From: Erythrobacter ani
Lineage (GTDB): Bacteria > Pseudomonadota > Alphaproteobacteria > Sphingomonadales > Sphingomonadaceae
DNA: 64,000 nucleotides
Assembly (NCBI RefSeq): GCF_019204025.1
Contig: NZ_JAGSPB010000001.1
Span: forward strand, 1,116,001-1,180,000
Direction: 5' to 3'
Under the pieces are notes generated by a model, which saw nothing but the letters and a program-made list of their open reading frames with translations, was not told the DNA's origin and searched no databases. Shown here one piece after another: positions 51,896-61,321 of the stretch (positions are counted from its first letter, which is position 1; every line of letters starts with the position of its first letter). The position numbers were made by a program, and so were the translations under genes.

Positions 51896-53080
51896 TTATG
51901 CGGTAGCTTCATCTTGCGCGACTGAGCGGGTCGAATCGATCCAGCCGCCACCGACCACGCGCTCTTCTGCGTAGATGACGGCGGCCTGACCGGGTGCCAC
52001 GCCGAATTCCGGAGTCGCGAACTTGAGCCGCATGGACGCACCGTCGCCCATCGGCCCCTCGATCTCGACAGGCACCGGTTTGGCGAGGCTTCGCACCTTG
52101 GCCGTGAGCGGCACGTCAGGCAGGTCGCCGATTCGGTTCGTCTCGATGATTTCGGCGCTCTCGACGCCGAGCAGCCGCTTTGGCCCCACGCGCACTTCGC
52201 GCGCATCGGCATCAAGGCCAATCACATAGAGCGGTTCGGGCTGGCCGCCGATATCGAGGCCCTTCCGCTGGCCAACCGTGAAGTGCACGATCCCCTTGTG
52301 CTCACCGAGCAAAGCGCCGGTTTCGGCGTGGACGATATCGCCCGGAACGCCGCCTTCGGGCCGCAGCTTCGTCACGATCTTCGCGTAATTTCCGTCGGGA
52401 ACGAAGCAGATGTCCTGGCTGTCCGGCTTGGCCGCGTTGCGCAGACCTGCGGCTTCGGCGAGCTGGCGCACCTGCGCTTTGGGAAGGCCGCCGAGCGGGA
52501 AGCGGATATAGTCGAGCTGCGCCTGCGTGGTCGCATACAGAAAATACGACTGGTCACGCGCCGGATCGAGCGCGCGATAAAGATGTGGCCCCGTGCTCGT
52601 TTCCACGCGCCGAACATAATGACCGGTAGCTAGGCAATCGGCACCAAGCTCGCGCGCCATGCGAAACAGGTCGGTAAACTTGGGCCCCATATTACAGCGG
52701 ATGCAGGGCACCGGGGTTCGGCCCGCCAAATATTCACCGGCAAACTGTTCGACGACATCCTCGCGAAAGGCGCTTTCGTGGTCGAACACGTAATGCGCAA
52801 TGCCGAGCCTGTCGGCTACCGCGCGGGCATCGCTGATATCATCACCAGCGCAGCACGCGCCCTTCCGACCCGTGGCCGCGCCGTAATCGTAAAGCTGCAG
52901 TGTGATCCCGATCACTTCCGCACCCGTATCAGCGGCGAGCGCGGCCACGACCGACGAATCCACGCCTCCGCTCATCGCGACCACAATGCGGCATTCGGAT
53001 GCCGGGCGGGGCAGATCGAACAGCGAGGCGGTATCGAGCCCGAATGTCGGGCTGGCCTTGAGCGGAGCGGCGGTTGTCAT
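51896..53080 (-). CDS. mnmA: tRNA-specific 2-thiouridylase MnmA
   Basis: A 394-residue enzyme that inserts sulfur at C2 of uridine 34 in tRNA-Lys, -Glu and -Gln. The PP-loop [13 protein letters not shown] is near residue 38. The catalytic cysteines are in [11 protein letters not shown] and [12 protein letters not shown] tRNA-binding insert and C-terminal beta-barrel follow. The first 30 residues extend past the usual start. A 177-bp gap separates it from the small gene upstream of sciP. Confidence 0.95.
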   Translation of the reverse strand: MTTAAPLKASPTFGLDTASLFDLPRPASECRIVVAMSGGVDSSVVAALAADTGAEVIGITLQLYDYGAATGRKGACCAGDDISDARAVADRLGIAHYVFDHESAFREDVVEQFAGEYLAGRTPVPCIRCNMGPKFTDLFRMARELGADCLATGHYVRRVETSTGPHLYRALDPARDQSYFLYATTQAQLDYIRFPLGGLPKAQVRQLAEAAGLRNAAKPDSQDICFVPDGNYAKIVTKLRPEGGVPGDIVHAETGALLGEHKGIVHFTVGQRKGLDIGGQPEPLYVIGLDADAREVRVGPKRLLGVESAEIIETNRIGDLPDVPLTAKVRSLAKPVPVEIEGPMGDGASMRLKFATPEFGVAPGQAAVIYAEERVVGGGWIDSTRSVAQDEATA

Positions 53081-53257
53081 GGGATGCGAGTCCTTGTGCG
53101 CGCATATAGGAAAGCGCGCGGCGTTGCGCCAGTCCGGTCGTTTTCAGGCAAATTCGCGACGAACCGACTATGCAAACGAGATGAGCCGCGTTTTCCCTAA
53201 GGTCCGGTAAACAACGGTTTTACCACATCTTGACGTTCCGGGAATATATGATCGGGA

Positions 53258-53629
53258 ATGTTCGAAAAGACCGATCCTGTCTGGCTTGATTTGAAAGGCG
53301 ATGATTTCGGCGGCGAAATGCTGATCGGAAATCACGACGCTGCGGTTTCGCGCGGCGGAGACGCCCTGCGCGCAGTCGAGTGGAGCGACCTGACCGCAAA
53401 GCTCAGCGCGGCGCGCGATTTACGGCGCGTGCTAAGGCGCGATACCAAGTTGAACATCGCCGGGGGCGGCGCGAGCTTCGGCGATGCCGCGGCAACCTAT
53501 TTTCGATCTCTCGAACAGGGGGAACGTGCTGTTAACCATGATGCTTTAGAGCCCTGCAAATCTTCGCAAGCCATAGGCCGTAGCTCCGAAGAATATGCGC
53601 AGGAAGGCGATGCAAGAGACATTAGATGA
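53258..53629 (+). CDS. Small hypothetical protein coupled to sciP
   Basis: A 123-residue protein with no signal or membrane segment. The N-terminal 60 residues include WLDLKGDDFGGE, VEWSDLTAKLSAARDLRRVLRR, and look helical. The C-terminal third is less regular. Its stop overlaps the sciP ATG by four bases (ATGA). No characterised family is recognised. The overlap suggests the product is real or is a leader reading frame that sets sciP translation. Confidence 0.62.
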   Translation: MFEKTDPVWLDLKGDDFGGEMLIGNHDAAVSRGGDALRAVEWSDLTAKLSAARDLRRVLRRDTKLNIAGGGASFGDAAATYFRSLEQGERAVNHDALEPCKSSQAIGRSSEEYAQEGDARDIR

Positions 53630-53925
53630 TTGAGAATCAAGACATCCGCCCCGCACAGGTAATCGGCCCATTGGGTGAGCCGCTGACGATCGACGACCTG
53701 CCATCGCCCAAGACGAAGCGCTGGGTGGTGCGCCGCAAGGCCGAAGTGGTGGCCGCGGTGAATGGCGGCCTGCTCACAATCGACGAAGTGCTGGAGCGGT
53801 ACGGCCTGACGCTGGAAGAATTTGCATCCTGGCAGCGCGCCGTGGACCGTTCGGGTATGCAGGGCCTTCGCGTTACGCGGATCCAGCACTACCGCGACCT
53901 TTACGAGCGCCAGCTGAAATATTGA
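53626..53925 (+). CDS. sciP: CtrA inhibitor SciP (DUF1153)
   Basis: A 99-residue DUF1153 protein. In Caulobacter, SciP binds DNA and blocks CtrA from activating its promoters after replication starts. The core reads GPLGEPLTIDDLPSPKTKRWVVRRKAEVV, and a helix-turn-helix contains ITIDEVLERYGLTLEEF-like TIDEVLERYGLTLEEFASW. The length is normal. It is coupled to the hypothetical protein gene upstream. It is the second component of the CtrA circuit in this window, with trcR. Confidence 0.94.
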   Translation: MIENQDIRPAQVIGPLGEPLTIDDLPSPKTKRWVVRRKAEVVAAVNGGLLTIDEVLERYGLTLEEFASWQRAVDRSGMQGLRVTRIQHYRDLYERQLKY

Positions 53926-54059
53926 TTTGCGCCCATATTTGGCGTTTTCGGCCCATATTCTCTAAAAACCTCCTCCATCTCATTGCAATGATGGGAACAG
54001 GCCTGCGCGCTCCACGTTGAGTGGCCGCAAGCTTTTGAAAAATACAGGAGGAATGGGTT

Positions 54060-54326
54060 ATGGGTTGGATTATCGCATTGATTGTGGGCGGTGTAGCCGG
54101 TTGGCTGGCAAGTCTGGTGATGAACCGGGATGCCTCCATGGGCATTTTCTGGAACATCGTCGTCGGCTGCATCGGTTCCGTTATTGGCAACATGATCGCA
54201 GGCCCGCTGCTGGGCATTTCCGGCAGCGTGCAGGAATTCTCGATCATCGGACTGATCGTCGCCGTCATCGGTGCGGTCGTCCTGCTCGGTATCGTGAACC
54301 TCATCCAGCGGGGCCGCGTACGCTGA
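54060..54326 (+). CDS. GlsB/YeaQ/YmgE family stress membrane protein
   Basis: An 88-residue inner-membrane protein with three predicted helices (IIALIVGGVAGWLASLVM, GIFWNIVVGCIGSVIGNMIAG, FSIIGLIVAVIGAVVLLGIV). Glycines pack the helices. Members of the family are induced by stress in several bacteria, with unclear function. CAGGAGG precedes the ATG. A strong terminator follows at 54368. Confidence 0.9.
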   Translation: MGWIIALIVGGVAGWLASLVMNRDASMGIFWNIVVGCIGSVIGNMIAGPLLGISGSVQEFSIIGLIVAVIGAVVLLGIVNLIQRGRVR

Positions 54327-54367
54327 CGCAGACGTAGTGGTCGCGGATTGCAGCGACCGACCGAATT

Positions 54368-54402
54368 AAGGGGCGGTGCAGCACATTGCTGCGCCGCCCT
54401 TT
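54368..54402 (+). terminator. Rho-independent terminator after the GlsB-type gene
   Basis: A 16-pair stem with two G-T wobbles (AAGGGGCGGTGCAGCA/TGCTGCGCCGCCCTTT) and a three-base loop. It is followed by TTTTGCTTT and lies 41 bp after the stop codon. Confidence 0.9.
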
Positions 54403-54584
54403 TGCTTTGCGAACAGGGCACCGGAGGGTATTGTCTTTCGTCTAGGCTCAAAGTCGTCAGTCGAAGCTTGGATTGCGGCAGACGCGCGCGTGGCCTAAGA
54501 GCCACTTGCACTCGGTGACTTATGCCGATAACACACTAAACGACGAAGAGTGGGCATTTCACAGCCCGTTTGAGGCCGCAGGCA

Positions 54585-55775
54585 ATGAATTACGAGACAA
54601 CAATCAAGTCTGAAGTCGCTGATAGCGTGCCTGCGGATATCGCGGAGGCCAATGCTGAGCGCACATCCGGCAGGGGCCGGAAACTGCTTATCGTGGGCGC
54701 GATCATTTTCGGCCTCCTGTTGGCAATCGCCGCGTATTTCGCGCTTGCCGGCGGAGAGCCCGCCGCGGTCGGCGACGATAACGATCAGGCCCCGGTCGTG
54801 ACCGTTATCGCTCCCGGTACCACGACGATCGACGGTGTCATCGAGGCGCCTGGAACCATCGCCGCGCGCCGCGAACTGCCGGTGGGCATCGTGGGAGAAG
54901 GCGGGCGCGTTGTGTCTGTCCCTGTCGATGCTGGCGACTGGGTTCGCGAAGGGCAGGTTCTTGCGATCATCGACCGCTCCGTTCAAAATCAGCAAGCCGC
55001 AGCGCAGGCAGCGCAAATCGAAGTGGCCAAGGCCGATGCGAGCCTGGCGCAGGCCAATCTCGACCGCGCATTACAGTTGGTGGAACGCGGATTCGTGTCG
55101 AAGGCGGATGTCGACCGGCTGACGGCAACACGCGATTCTGCCGAAGCGCGGGTAAAGGTTGCCCAAGCGCAATTGTCCGAACTGCGCGCGCGAGCAGCGC
55201 GTCTGAGTGTGGTTGCGCCGGCATCGGGCTATGTGCTTGAGCGCAATGTCGAACCGGGGCAGACGGTTGGCGGCGGCAGCGCGGCCTTGTTCCGCATTGC
55301 GCGCGGCGGCGAAATGGAAATGCTCGCCCAATTGGGTGAAACTCAGCTCGCAACCCTGTCGCAAGGTGTTGTTGCGAGCGTGATTCCGACCGGCACCGAA
55401 AAGGTTTTTGAAGGCCAGGTCTGGCAATTGTCGCCGGTCATCAACCCGCAGAGCCGGCAGGGAACGGCGCGCATTGCGTTGTCCTATGCTCCGGAGCTGC
55501 GCCCTGGCGGATTTGCTACGGCCCTGATCAACAGCGGCAGTCTGACTGCCACGGTTCTGCCCGAAAGCGCGGTCTTGTCCGATGAGAACGGCAGTTTCGT
55601 ATACGTCGTGGGCGAAGACAACACCGCGACGCGCCGCGACGTCAAGACCGGCATGGTCACAGCCAACGGCATCGCGATTATGGAAGGTCTATCCGGCGAC
55701 GAGCTGGTCGTGCTGCGAGCCGGCGGGTTCCTCAATCCGGGCGAAACAATCAAACCGCGTCGTGAAGCCGCCTGA
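54585..55775 (+). CDS. RND efflux periplasmic adaptor subunit (HlyD/MFP)
   Basis: A 396-residue membrane-fusion protein. The N-terminal helix is LLIVGAIIFGLLLAIAAYFALAG. The lipoyl-like halves flank a coiled-coil hairpin of about 110 residues (AAAQAAQIEVAKADASLAQA...SELRARAARLSV). Beta-barrel and membrane-proximal domains follow. It links an RND pump with an outer-membrane channel. The ATG at 54585 is preferred to 54570. It lies 87 bp before the permease gene. No outer-membrane factor gene is present here. Confidence 0.92.
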   Translation: MNYETTIKSEVADSVPADIAEANAERTSGRGRKLLIVGAIIFGLLLAIAAYFALAGGEPAAVGDDNDQAPVVTVIAPGTTTIDGVIEAPGTIAARRELPVGIVGEGGRVVSVPVDAGDWVREGQVLAIIDRSVQNQQAAAQAAQIEVAKADASLAQANLDRALQLVERGFVSKADVDRLTATRDSAEARVKVAQAQLSELRARAARLSVVAPASGYVLERNVEPGQTVGGGSAALFRIARGGEMEMLAQLGETQLATLSQGVVASVIPTGTEKVFEGQVWQLSPVINPQSRQGTARIALSYAPELRPGGFATALINSGSLTATVLPESAVLSDENGSFVYVVGEDNTATRRDVKTGMVTANGIAIMEGLSGDELVVLRAGGFLNPGETIKPRREAA

Positions 55776-55862
55776 CGAGGCCAAACCCCGGGCTTCGGCG
55801 GCATAGGTATCTGGTCTGGATAAGTTCGAGGCTGGCGAAACAAAGAGACTGATAGAAAAGAC

Positions 55863-58800
55863 ATGAATTTCAGAAATCTCTCAGCCTGGTCGATCCGCAA
55901 TCCAGTCATCCCGCTGGTGCTGTTTACCGCGCTCCTGTTCGCCGGGATCGTCAGCTTCCTGCGGATGGACGTGACCAACAATCCCGACGTCGATTTTCCT
56001 GCCGTCATCGTCAGCATTTCGCAGCCCGGTGCGGCGCCGACCGAAATCGAAAACCAGATCACCCAGCGCGTGGAAAGCGCGCTACGTTCAATCAACGGCG
56101 TCAACTCGATCCAGTCTACCGCGAGCGAAGGCAATTCCCGAACGTTCGTCGAATTCGAGATCGGCACCGAGATAATCGAAGCTGTGAACGAAGTCGAAAC
56201 CGCGATCGACACCGTCCGCGGAAGCCTGCCGGACGGGATCCTCGAACCGCGCGTATCGAAGGTGAATGTCGCCGGCGATGCGATCGGTTATATCGCTGTC
56301 GAAGCCGACGACATGACAATCGAGCAGCTCAGTTGGTTTATCGATGACACCGTGGCCAAGCGGCTGCTGAAAATCGAAGGCATGGCCGAAGTCACGCGTT
56401 TCGGCGGTGTGAACCGCGAAATCGAAGTGATTCTCGATCCCGCGAAGATGCAGGCGCTCGGCGTTACGGCATCGCAAATCAATTCGGTGCTTCGTGTCTC
56501 TAACATCAACGCCGCAGGCGGCCTTGCGGAAGTCGGCGGCACACGCCAGTCGCTCCGCGTCCTTGGCAATGACGACACCGCATTCGAGCTTTCGCAGCGT
56601 CAGATTCAGCTTGGTGGCGGGCGGACGATCCGTCTTGCCGATGTCGCCCGTGTGCGCGACGGCTTCGCCGAGCGCACGTCGATCAGCGAGGTTGGAGACC
56701 GCGAAGTCGTCAATTTCTTCATGAACCGCGCGCGCGGCGCTTCGGACCTCACGGTGTATGAAGCCGCGCTTGCTGAAATGGATCAGATCGAAGCGGAGAC
56801 CGAAGGCATCCGTTTCATCCGGATGTTCACGAGCACGACCTACACCGAAAGCCAGTATACGAGCTCGATCAAGGCTCTGATCGAAGGCGCCGTGCTGGCC
56901 ATCGTCGTCGTGATGCTGTTCCTGCGCGATTGGCGCGCCACCTTCATCAGCGCGGTTGCGATCCCGCTTTCCGCGATCCCAACCTTCTTCTTCATGGACC
57001 TGCTCGGGTTCAACCTGAACTTCCTGTCGCTCCTTGCACTCGCGCTGGTGGCTGGCGTGCTGGTCGATGATGCCATCGTCGAAATCGAGAACATCGTGCG
57101 CCACATGCGCATGGGCAAGACGCCCTATCAGGCGAGCATTGACGCTGCCGACGAGATCGGGCTGCCGGTTGTCGCGACAAGCTTCTGTATCGTTGCGGTG
57201 TTCCTGCCGGTGGGTCTGATGCCAGGTATTTCCGGGCAGTTCTTCCAGAATTTCGGCCTTACCGTCGTTGTCGCGGTGCTGATGTCGCTCGCCGTTGCGC
57301 GTATGATTACACCGCTCATGGCGGCGTATTTCCTCGCGTCCAAGGGGCATGCTGCCCACGGCGAAGGTCCGCTGATGGACCGATATATGAGCGTGCTCGG
57401 CTGGACGCTCAATCGCGGCAAGCTGGTCGCCAAGCGCCAGGGCCTTCCCGGACCGCGCTCGCGGCTGCTCTATACCCTCACACTTCTATTCGTGACGCTT
57501 GCGATCCTCGCGGCGACTGCGGTGACCATGTTCGTGAGCTTCGGCGCGATTTCCGAAATGGACATCCCGACTCGCGCCGCTGCAGCGGTATCGAGCGACC
57601 CCAATGGCTGGCCGTATTTCCTCGTATCGAAGCTGTTCGATATTGTTCTGGTGCTGTTCGTTTCGGCGCTGGCCTTCACGGCAGGATGGCTGGTTTTCAA
57701 GCTGTTCGAACTAAGCTCCAGAGCCGGTGGGCGCTTTGGTCAGACCGGTGCATATCTCGCGGCGCGTTTCTACGACCACCGCGTCTGGATGCTCGGCGTT
57801 GGCTGGTTTTCTTTGCTCGTTACAATCCTTCTGTTTGGTCAGATCCCGGCGCAATTCCAGCCTACCATCGACGATGAAAATTCGGCCGTCGAAATCGAGA
57901 TGGTGCCGGGCACCACGCTCGCCGGGACCAAGGTCGTGTCAGACCGCGTCTACGCGCTGCTCGAAGAACAGCCAGAGATCGAGCGCATGCTGCAACGCAT
58001 CCGTATCGGCGATTCGACAATCTTCATAAAACTCGCCGATGATCGCGAGCGTACATCGATCGAATTCGAGCGCGACCTCGCGCCGCAGCTGGCACAGATA
58101 CCCGATGCCCGCGTCCGCTTCCGTTCGCAGAGCGGCGGGTTCGGATCGGGCCGCGATATCACGATCCTGCTCGCCGGGTCCGATCCCGAGCTGCTGGACG
58201 AGACGGCCTCGACCCTGGTCGAGCAGATGAAGGGTCTCGATTCGCTCGTCGCGCCGCGGATCAGTGCAGACCTCAATCGCCCTGAAATCCTCATCACGCC
58301 GCGCGAGGAAATCGCCGCCGAACTGGGCGTGACCACGGTTGCACTCAGCCAGACGATACGCATCGCGACACTGGGTGAAATCGAGCAGAACGCCGCACGC
58401 TTCTCGCTCGCCGACCGCCAGATTCCGATCACCGTCAAGCTGTCCGAAGACGCCCGCGGCGACCTGACGACCATTGAGAACCTGCCTGTTCAAACCGCGA
58501 GCGGTGGCACCGTACCGCTCAGCCGGGTTGCCGATATTTCCTTCGGATCGGGTCCGACCACGATCCAGCGCTACAATCAAAGTCGCCGCGTACTCGTCGG
58601 GGCCGATCTGGCGTCCGGGATTCTCAAAGGCGAAGCCCAGCAGCAGATCGATCAGCTTCCAATCCTCGCAAACCTTCCGACAGGCGTCGTCCGGGACGTG
58701 GTGGGCGAAGACGCGTGGCAGCAGGAATTGCAGCAGAACCTCGTGATCGCGATCATCGCCGGTGTGCTGCTCGTGTTCGCGTGCCTCGTGCTGCTTTACA

Positions 58801-59381
58801 AGCGCCTGATGAGCCCGCTGGTCAATATGACCTCGCTGGCGCTCGCCCCGCTGGGCGGTATTCTGCTCGTTTGGCTGTTGGGCATGGCACAATCGATGCC
58901 GGTTTATATCGGCATTCTGCTCCTCTTGGGCATCGTTTCCAAGAACTCGATCCTGCTGATCGACTTCGCGATCGAAGAGATGGCGCGCGGGACCGATCAG
59001 ATCGAGGCGATCATGGAGGCCGGGCACAAGCGCGCGCAGCCGATCGTGATGACGACCGTGGCGATGACGGCGGGCATGGTCCCCACGGCGATCTCGCTGT
59101 CAGGGGATGGTGCATGGCGTCAGCCGATGGGCATCGTGGTGATTGGCGGTCTGATACTTTCGACCATGCTGACGCTGGTTATCGTGCCGGCGGGCTTTAG
59201 CCTTGCCGATTCGTTCGAACGGCGAGTCGGTCCATGGCTGCGCGAGCGGATGCTCACATATAAGCCGGGTGATGACACCAAACCCCGCGGCGCCGCTGAA
59301 CCGGTGGCCGATCGCCCCTATTCCGGTAAGCCGCAGGCCCCGCCAGCCGAGATTCCACCCGGTGCCGAGCCGGCGGAGTAA
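55863..59381 (+). CDS. RND efflux permease (AcrB/HAE1-like) with two extra helices
   Basis: A 1172-residue proton-driven pump. Proton-relay residues are present: GVLVDDAIVEIEN in TM4 with two aspartates, and the lysine in VSKNSILLIDF in TM10. The periplasmic loops follow TM1 and TM7, as usual. It is 100-150 residues longer than AcrB. Two additional hydrophobic segments lie near residues 537-563 (LLYTLTLLFVTLAILAATAV) and 585-616 (LFDIVLVLFVSALAFTAGWLVF), between TM6 and TM7. The C-terminal tail is proline-rich. The substrate is unknown. It is co-oriented with the adaptor gene upstream. Confidence 0.93.
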   Translation: MNFRNLSAWSIRNPVIPLVLFTALLFAGIVSFLRMDVTNNPDVDFPAVIVSISQPGAAPTEIENQITQRVESALRSINGVNSIQSTASEGNSRTFVEFEIGTEIIEAVNEVETAIDTVRGSLPDGILEPRVSKVNVAGDAIGYIAVEADDMTIEQLSWFIDDTVAKRLLKIEGMAEVTRFGGVNREIEVILDPAKMQALGVTASQINSVLRVSNINAAGGLAEVGGTRQSLRVLGNDDTAFELSQRQIQLGGGRTIRLADVARVRDGFAERTSISEVGDREVVNFFMNRARGASDLTVYEAALAEMDQIEAETEGIRFIRMFTSTTYTESQYTSSIKALIEGAVLAIVVVMLFLRDWRATFISAVAIPLSAIPTFFFMDLLGFNLNFLSLLALALVAGVLVDDAIVEIENIVRHMRMGKTPYQASIDAADEIGLPVVATSFCIVAVFLPVGLMPGISGQFFQNFGLTVVVAVLMSLAVARMITPLMAAYFLASKGHAAHGEGPLMDRYMSVLGWTLNRGKLVAKRQGLPGPRSRLLYTLTLLFVTLAILAATAVTMFVSFGAISEMDIPTRAAAAVSSDPNGWPYFLVSKLFDIVLVLFVSALAFTAGWLVFKLFELSSRAGGRFGQTGAYLAARFYDHRVWMLGVGWFSLLVTILLFGQIPAQFQPTIDDENSAVEIEMVPGTTLAGTKVVSDRVYALLEEQPEIERMLQRIRIGDSTIFIKLADDRERTSIEFERDLAPQLAQIPDARVRFRSQSGGFGSGRDITILLAGSDPELLDETASTLVEQMKGLDSLVAPRISADLNRPEILITPREEIAAELGVTTVALSQTIRIATLGEIEQNAARFSLADRQIPITVKLSEDARGDLTTIENLPVQTASGGTVPLSRVADISFGSGPTTIQRYNQSRRVLVGADLASGILKGEAQQQIDQLPILANLPTGVVRDVVGEDAWQQELQQNLVIAIIAGVLLVFACLVLLYKRLMSPLVNMTSLALAPLGGILLVWLLGMAQSMPVYIGILLLLGIVSKNSILLIDFAIEEMARGTDQIEAIMEAGHKRAQPIVMTTVAMTAGMVPTAISLSGDGAWRQPMGIVVIGGLILSTMLTLVIVPAGFSLADSFERRVGPWLRERMLTYKPGDDTKPRGAAEPVADRPYSGKPQAPPAEIPPGAEPAE

Positions 59382-59441
59382 TACCGTAAAGTCTACGCGG
59401 ACCCTGTTTTTAGCCAAGGTTTTCAGGCAGAGGGCGCGGTG

Positions 59442-60731
59442 ATGAATGATGCGCGCGCAGTACCTCTGATATTTGGCGGCGAACCGCTGTCTGCTGACCG
59501 CGCCCGCCGGATGCGCTGGACAGCGACGGGATTGCTGGTCGCGATGGCCGTGCTGTTCTTCACAACGCACGGCCTGCTCGGCAATCATCCCGCCTGGGGT
59601 TACGTCAATGCATTCGCGGAAGCTGCAATGGTCGGCGGGCTGGCCGACTGGTTCGCCGTCACCGCCTTGTTCCGGCACCCTTTGGGCCTGCCGATCCCGC
59701 ACACGGCGATCATCCCGCAGAACAAGGACCGGATCGCCGACACAATGGCGCAGTTCCTGCGCGAAAACTTCCTCACGCCGGCAGTCGTCGCCCGGCGAAT
59801 GTCGGGGATGAACGTCGCCCGCGCAGTCGGCGATTTCCTGATGGCCAGTCCGGAGGGTTCCGGCCCCGATACACGCTCGCGGATCACCGGCGGCGCGGCA
59901 GAGCTGCTCGCCGAGGTGCTCGAATCGCTTGATCCCGACCGGCTCGGTAATCAGGTCCGCTCGGGCCTAGCAGGCCAGCTGGCGAAGCTGGACATATCGC
60001 CGCTTGCGGGCCGCATGCTGGAAAGCGCGATGACCGATCAGAGGCACCTGCCGCTGATCGACGGTATCATTCGCTGGGCCGGCCTGACGCTTGAAGACAA
60101 TGAGGAGACGGTCAAGGAGATCATCCACAAACGCGCCAATGCCGTGCTGCGTTGGACCGGTCTGGACGAACGCATTTCCTCAAGCGTGCTGGATGGGCTC
60201 TACAAACTACTTGCCGAAGTGCTGGTCGATCCAGACCATCCTCTGCGTTACAAGATTGAGGAAGGTCTCGAGAAACTCAGCCAGGATCTCCAGCACGATC
60301 CGGTAACCCGTGAACGCGTCGAGGAAATGAAGCGCGATCTCATCGAGAACCCGGCGGTGGCCGAATGGTGGATGGGTGTGTGGGAACGGATCCGTCGCTC
60401 CTTGATTCGCCGCGCACGCGAATCCGACAGCGGGCTGGGAGAGGAAATGCGGAAAGGCCTCGCCGATCTCGGTGCGGCCTTGAGCAAGGATGAGCGGCTG
60501 CAATTGCAGATCAACCGCTTCGCGCGCCGGACAGCGGTAGGGATCGCCACCCGCTATGGGACGGAAATCGTCACGCTGGTATCCGAAACGGTCAAGCGGT
60601 GGGACGCGACCACGATCACGGGGCGGATCGAGAGCGCGGTAGGACGCGATCTGCAGTTCATCCGGATCAACGGAACTCTCGTCGGCGGTCTGGTCGGGAT
60701 GACTTTGCACTTCATCACGAGCTTCCTTTAA
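59442..60731 (+). CDS. DUF445 family membrane protein
   Basis: A 429-residue DUF445 protein with one N-terminal membrane helix (WTATGLLVAMAVLFFTTHGLL), a second hydrophobic stretch near GGLADWFAVTALFRHPLGLPIPHTA, and a C-terminal helix (LVGGLVGMTLHFITSFL). The central part is helical and charged. The family is YheB-like, with function unknown. Start at 59442 was chosen (a GTG one codon earlier is also possible). It lies 60 bp after the RND permease, in the same direction. Confidence 0.87.
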   Translation: MNDARAVPLIFGGEPLSADRARRMRWTATGLLVAMAVLFFTTHGLLGNHPAWGYVNAFAEAAMVGGLADWFAVTALFRHPLGLPIPHTAIIPQNKDRIADTMAQFLRENFLTPAVVARRMSGMNVARAVGDFLMASPEGSGPDTRSRITGGAAELLAEVLESLDPDRLGNQVRSGLAGQLAKLDISPLAGRMLESAMTDQRHLPLIDGIIRWAGLTLEDNEETVKEIIHKRANAVLRWTGLDERISSSVLDGLYKLLAEVLVDPDHPLRYKIEEGLEKLSQDLQHDPVTRERVEEMKRDLIENPAVAEWWMGVWERIRRSLIRRARESDSGLGEEMRKGLADLGAALSKDERLQLQINRFARRTAVGIATRYGTEIVTLVSETVKRWDATTITGRIESAVGRDLQFIRINGTLVGGLVGMTLHFITSFL

Positions 60732-60777
60732 ACGGACCAGTGCCCGGTTTGCGCATCTGCATCCTATAATATGATGC

Positions 60778-61260
60778 ATGACGCGAACGGAACTTCCCAA
60801 GCCGAAAACGATTGAGCTCCAAGCCGGGGCCCAGGCGGTGGTGAATGGTGCGCTGGTGACGGCACGCTCGCCGTGCATTCTGGACATCGGATCAGGCGCG
60901 TGCGTGCTGGCCGGGCGAGCGCTCTGGCGCGAATACGGCACAGAGAGCAGTCCCCATGAGGAACTCTATTTCGCGGTTCTGGAGGCTGCGGCCGATCCGG
61001 AGAGTTTTGCGGCGGCCCAGTACAGTCTTTTCACTCTGCTCGCGCAGGTCGTGACATTCGATCGGACCCACGCATCGCAGCTTGAATGCGCGTTTTGCGC
61101 CTCGGCGCTCATCGCGGGACAGACGAAGGACGCAGTCGCGAGCGCTGCCCGGCTTGCGACGAGACATGTCGAAATGCAGCCGAGGGTTTCCAGCGTTCCC
61201 GGGGTCCCGCCGCGAAAGCGAGACCGGCCCGTTACACATGAGATACGCGGTCAACCGTAG
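60778..61260 (+). CDS. FlbT-like flagellar biosynthesis regulator
   Basis: A 160-residue protein whose first 125 residues resemble FlbT. Similar landmarks are LQAGAQAVVNGALV, ELYFAVLEAAADPESF, and QLECAFCASALIAGQTKDAV. FlbT binds flagellin mRNA and represses its translation in Caulobacter and other alphaproteobacteria. The C-terminal 35 residues are low-complexity and basic. No flagellar structural genes are in the window, and the FlbT name rests on weak pattern similarity. The next gene is a sigma-like protein, 61 bp away. Confidence 0.55.
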   Translation: MTRTELPKPKTIELQAGAQAVVNGALVTARSPCILDIGSGACVLAGRALWREYGTESSPHEELYFAVLEAAADPESFAAAQYSLFTLLAQVVTFDRTHASQLECAFCASALIAGQTKDAVASAARLATRHVEMQPRVSSVPGVPPRKRDRPVTHEIRGQP

Positions 61261-61321
61261 TGCGATGAGAACACCGCGCTAGGCGGCCTGCGATACGTGC
61301 CCTCATAGGAGGGATGAGTTC

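Noticed and set aside
56088..57359. A 423-codon open frame antisense to the RND permease (another at 57939-59027)
   Set aside because: Histidine- and arginine-rich translation with no recognised motif; typical antisense shadow in GC-rich DNA.
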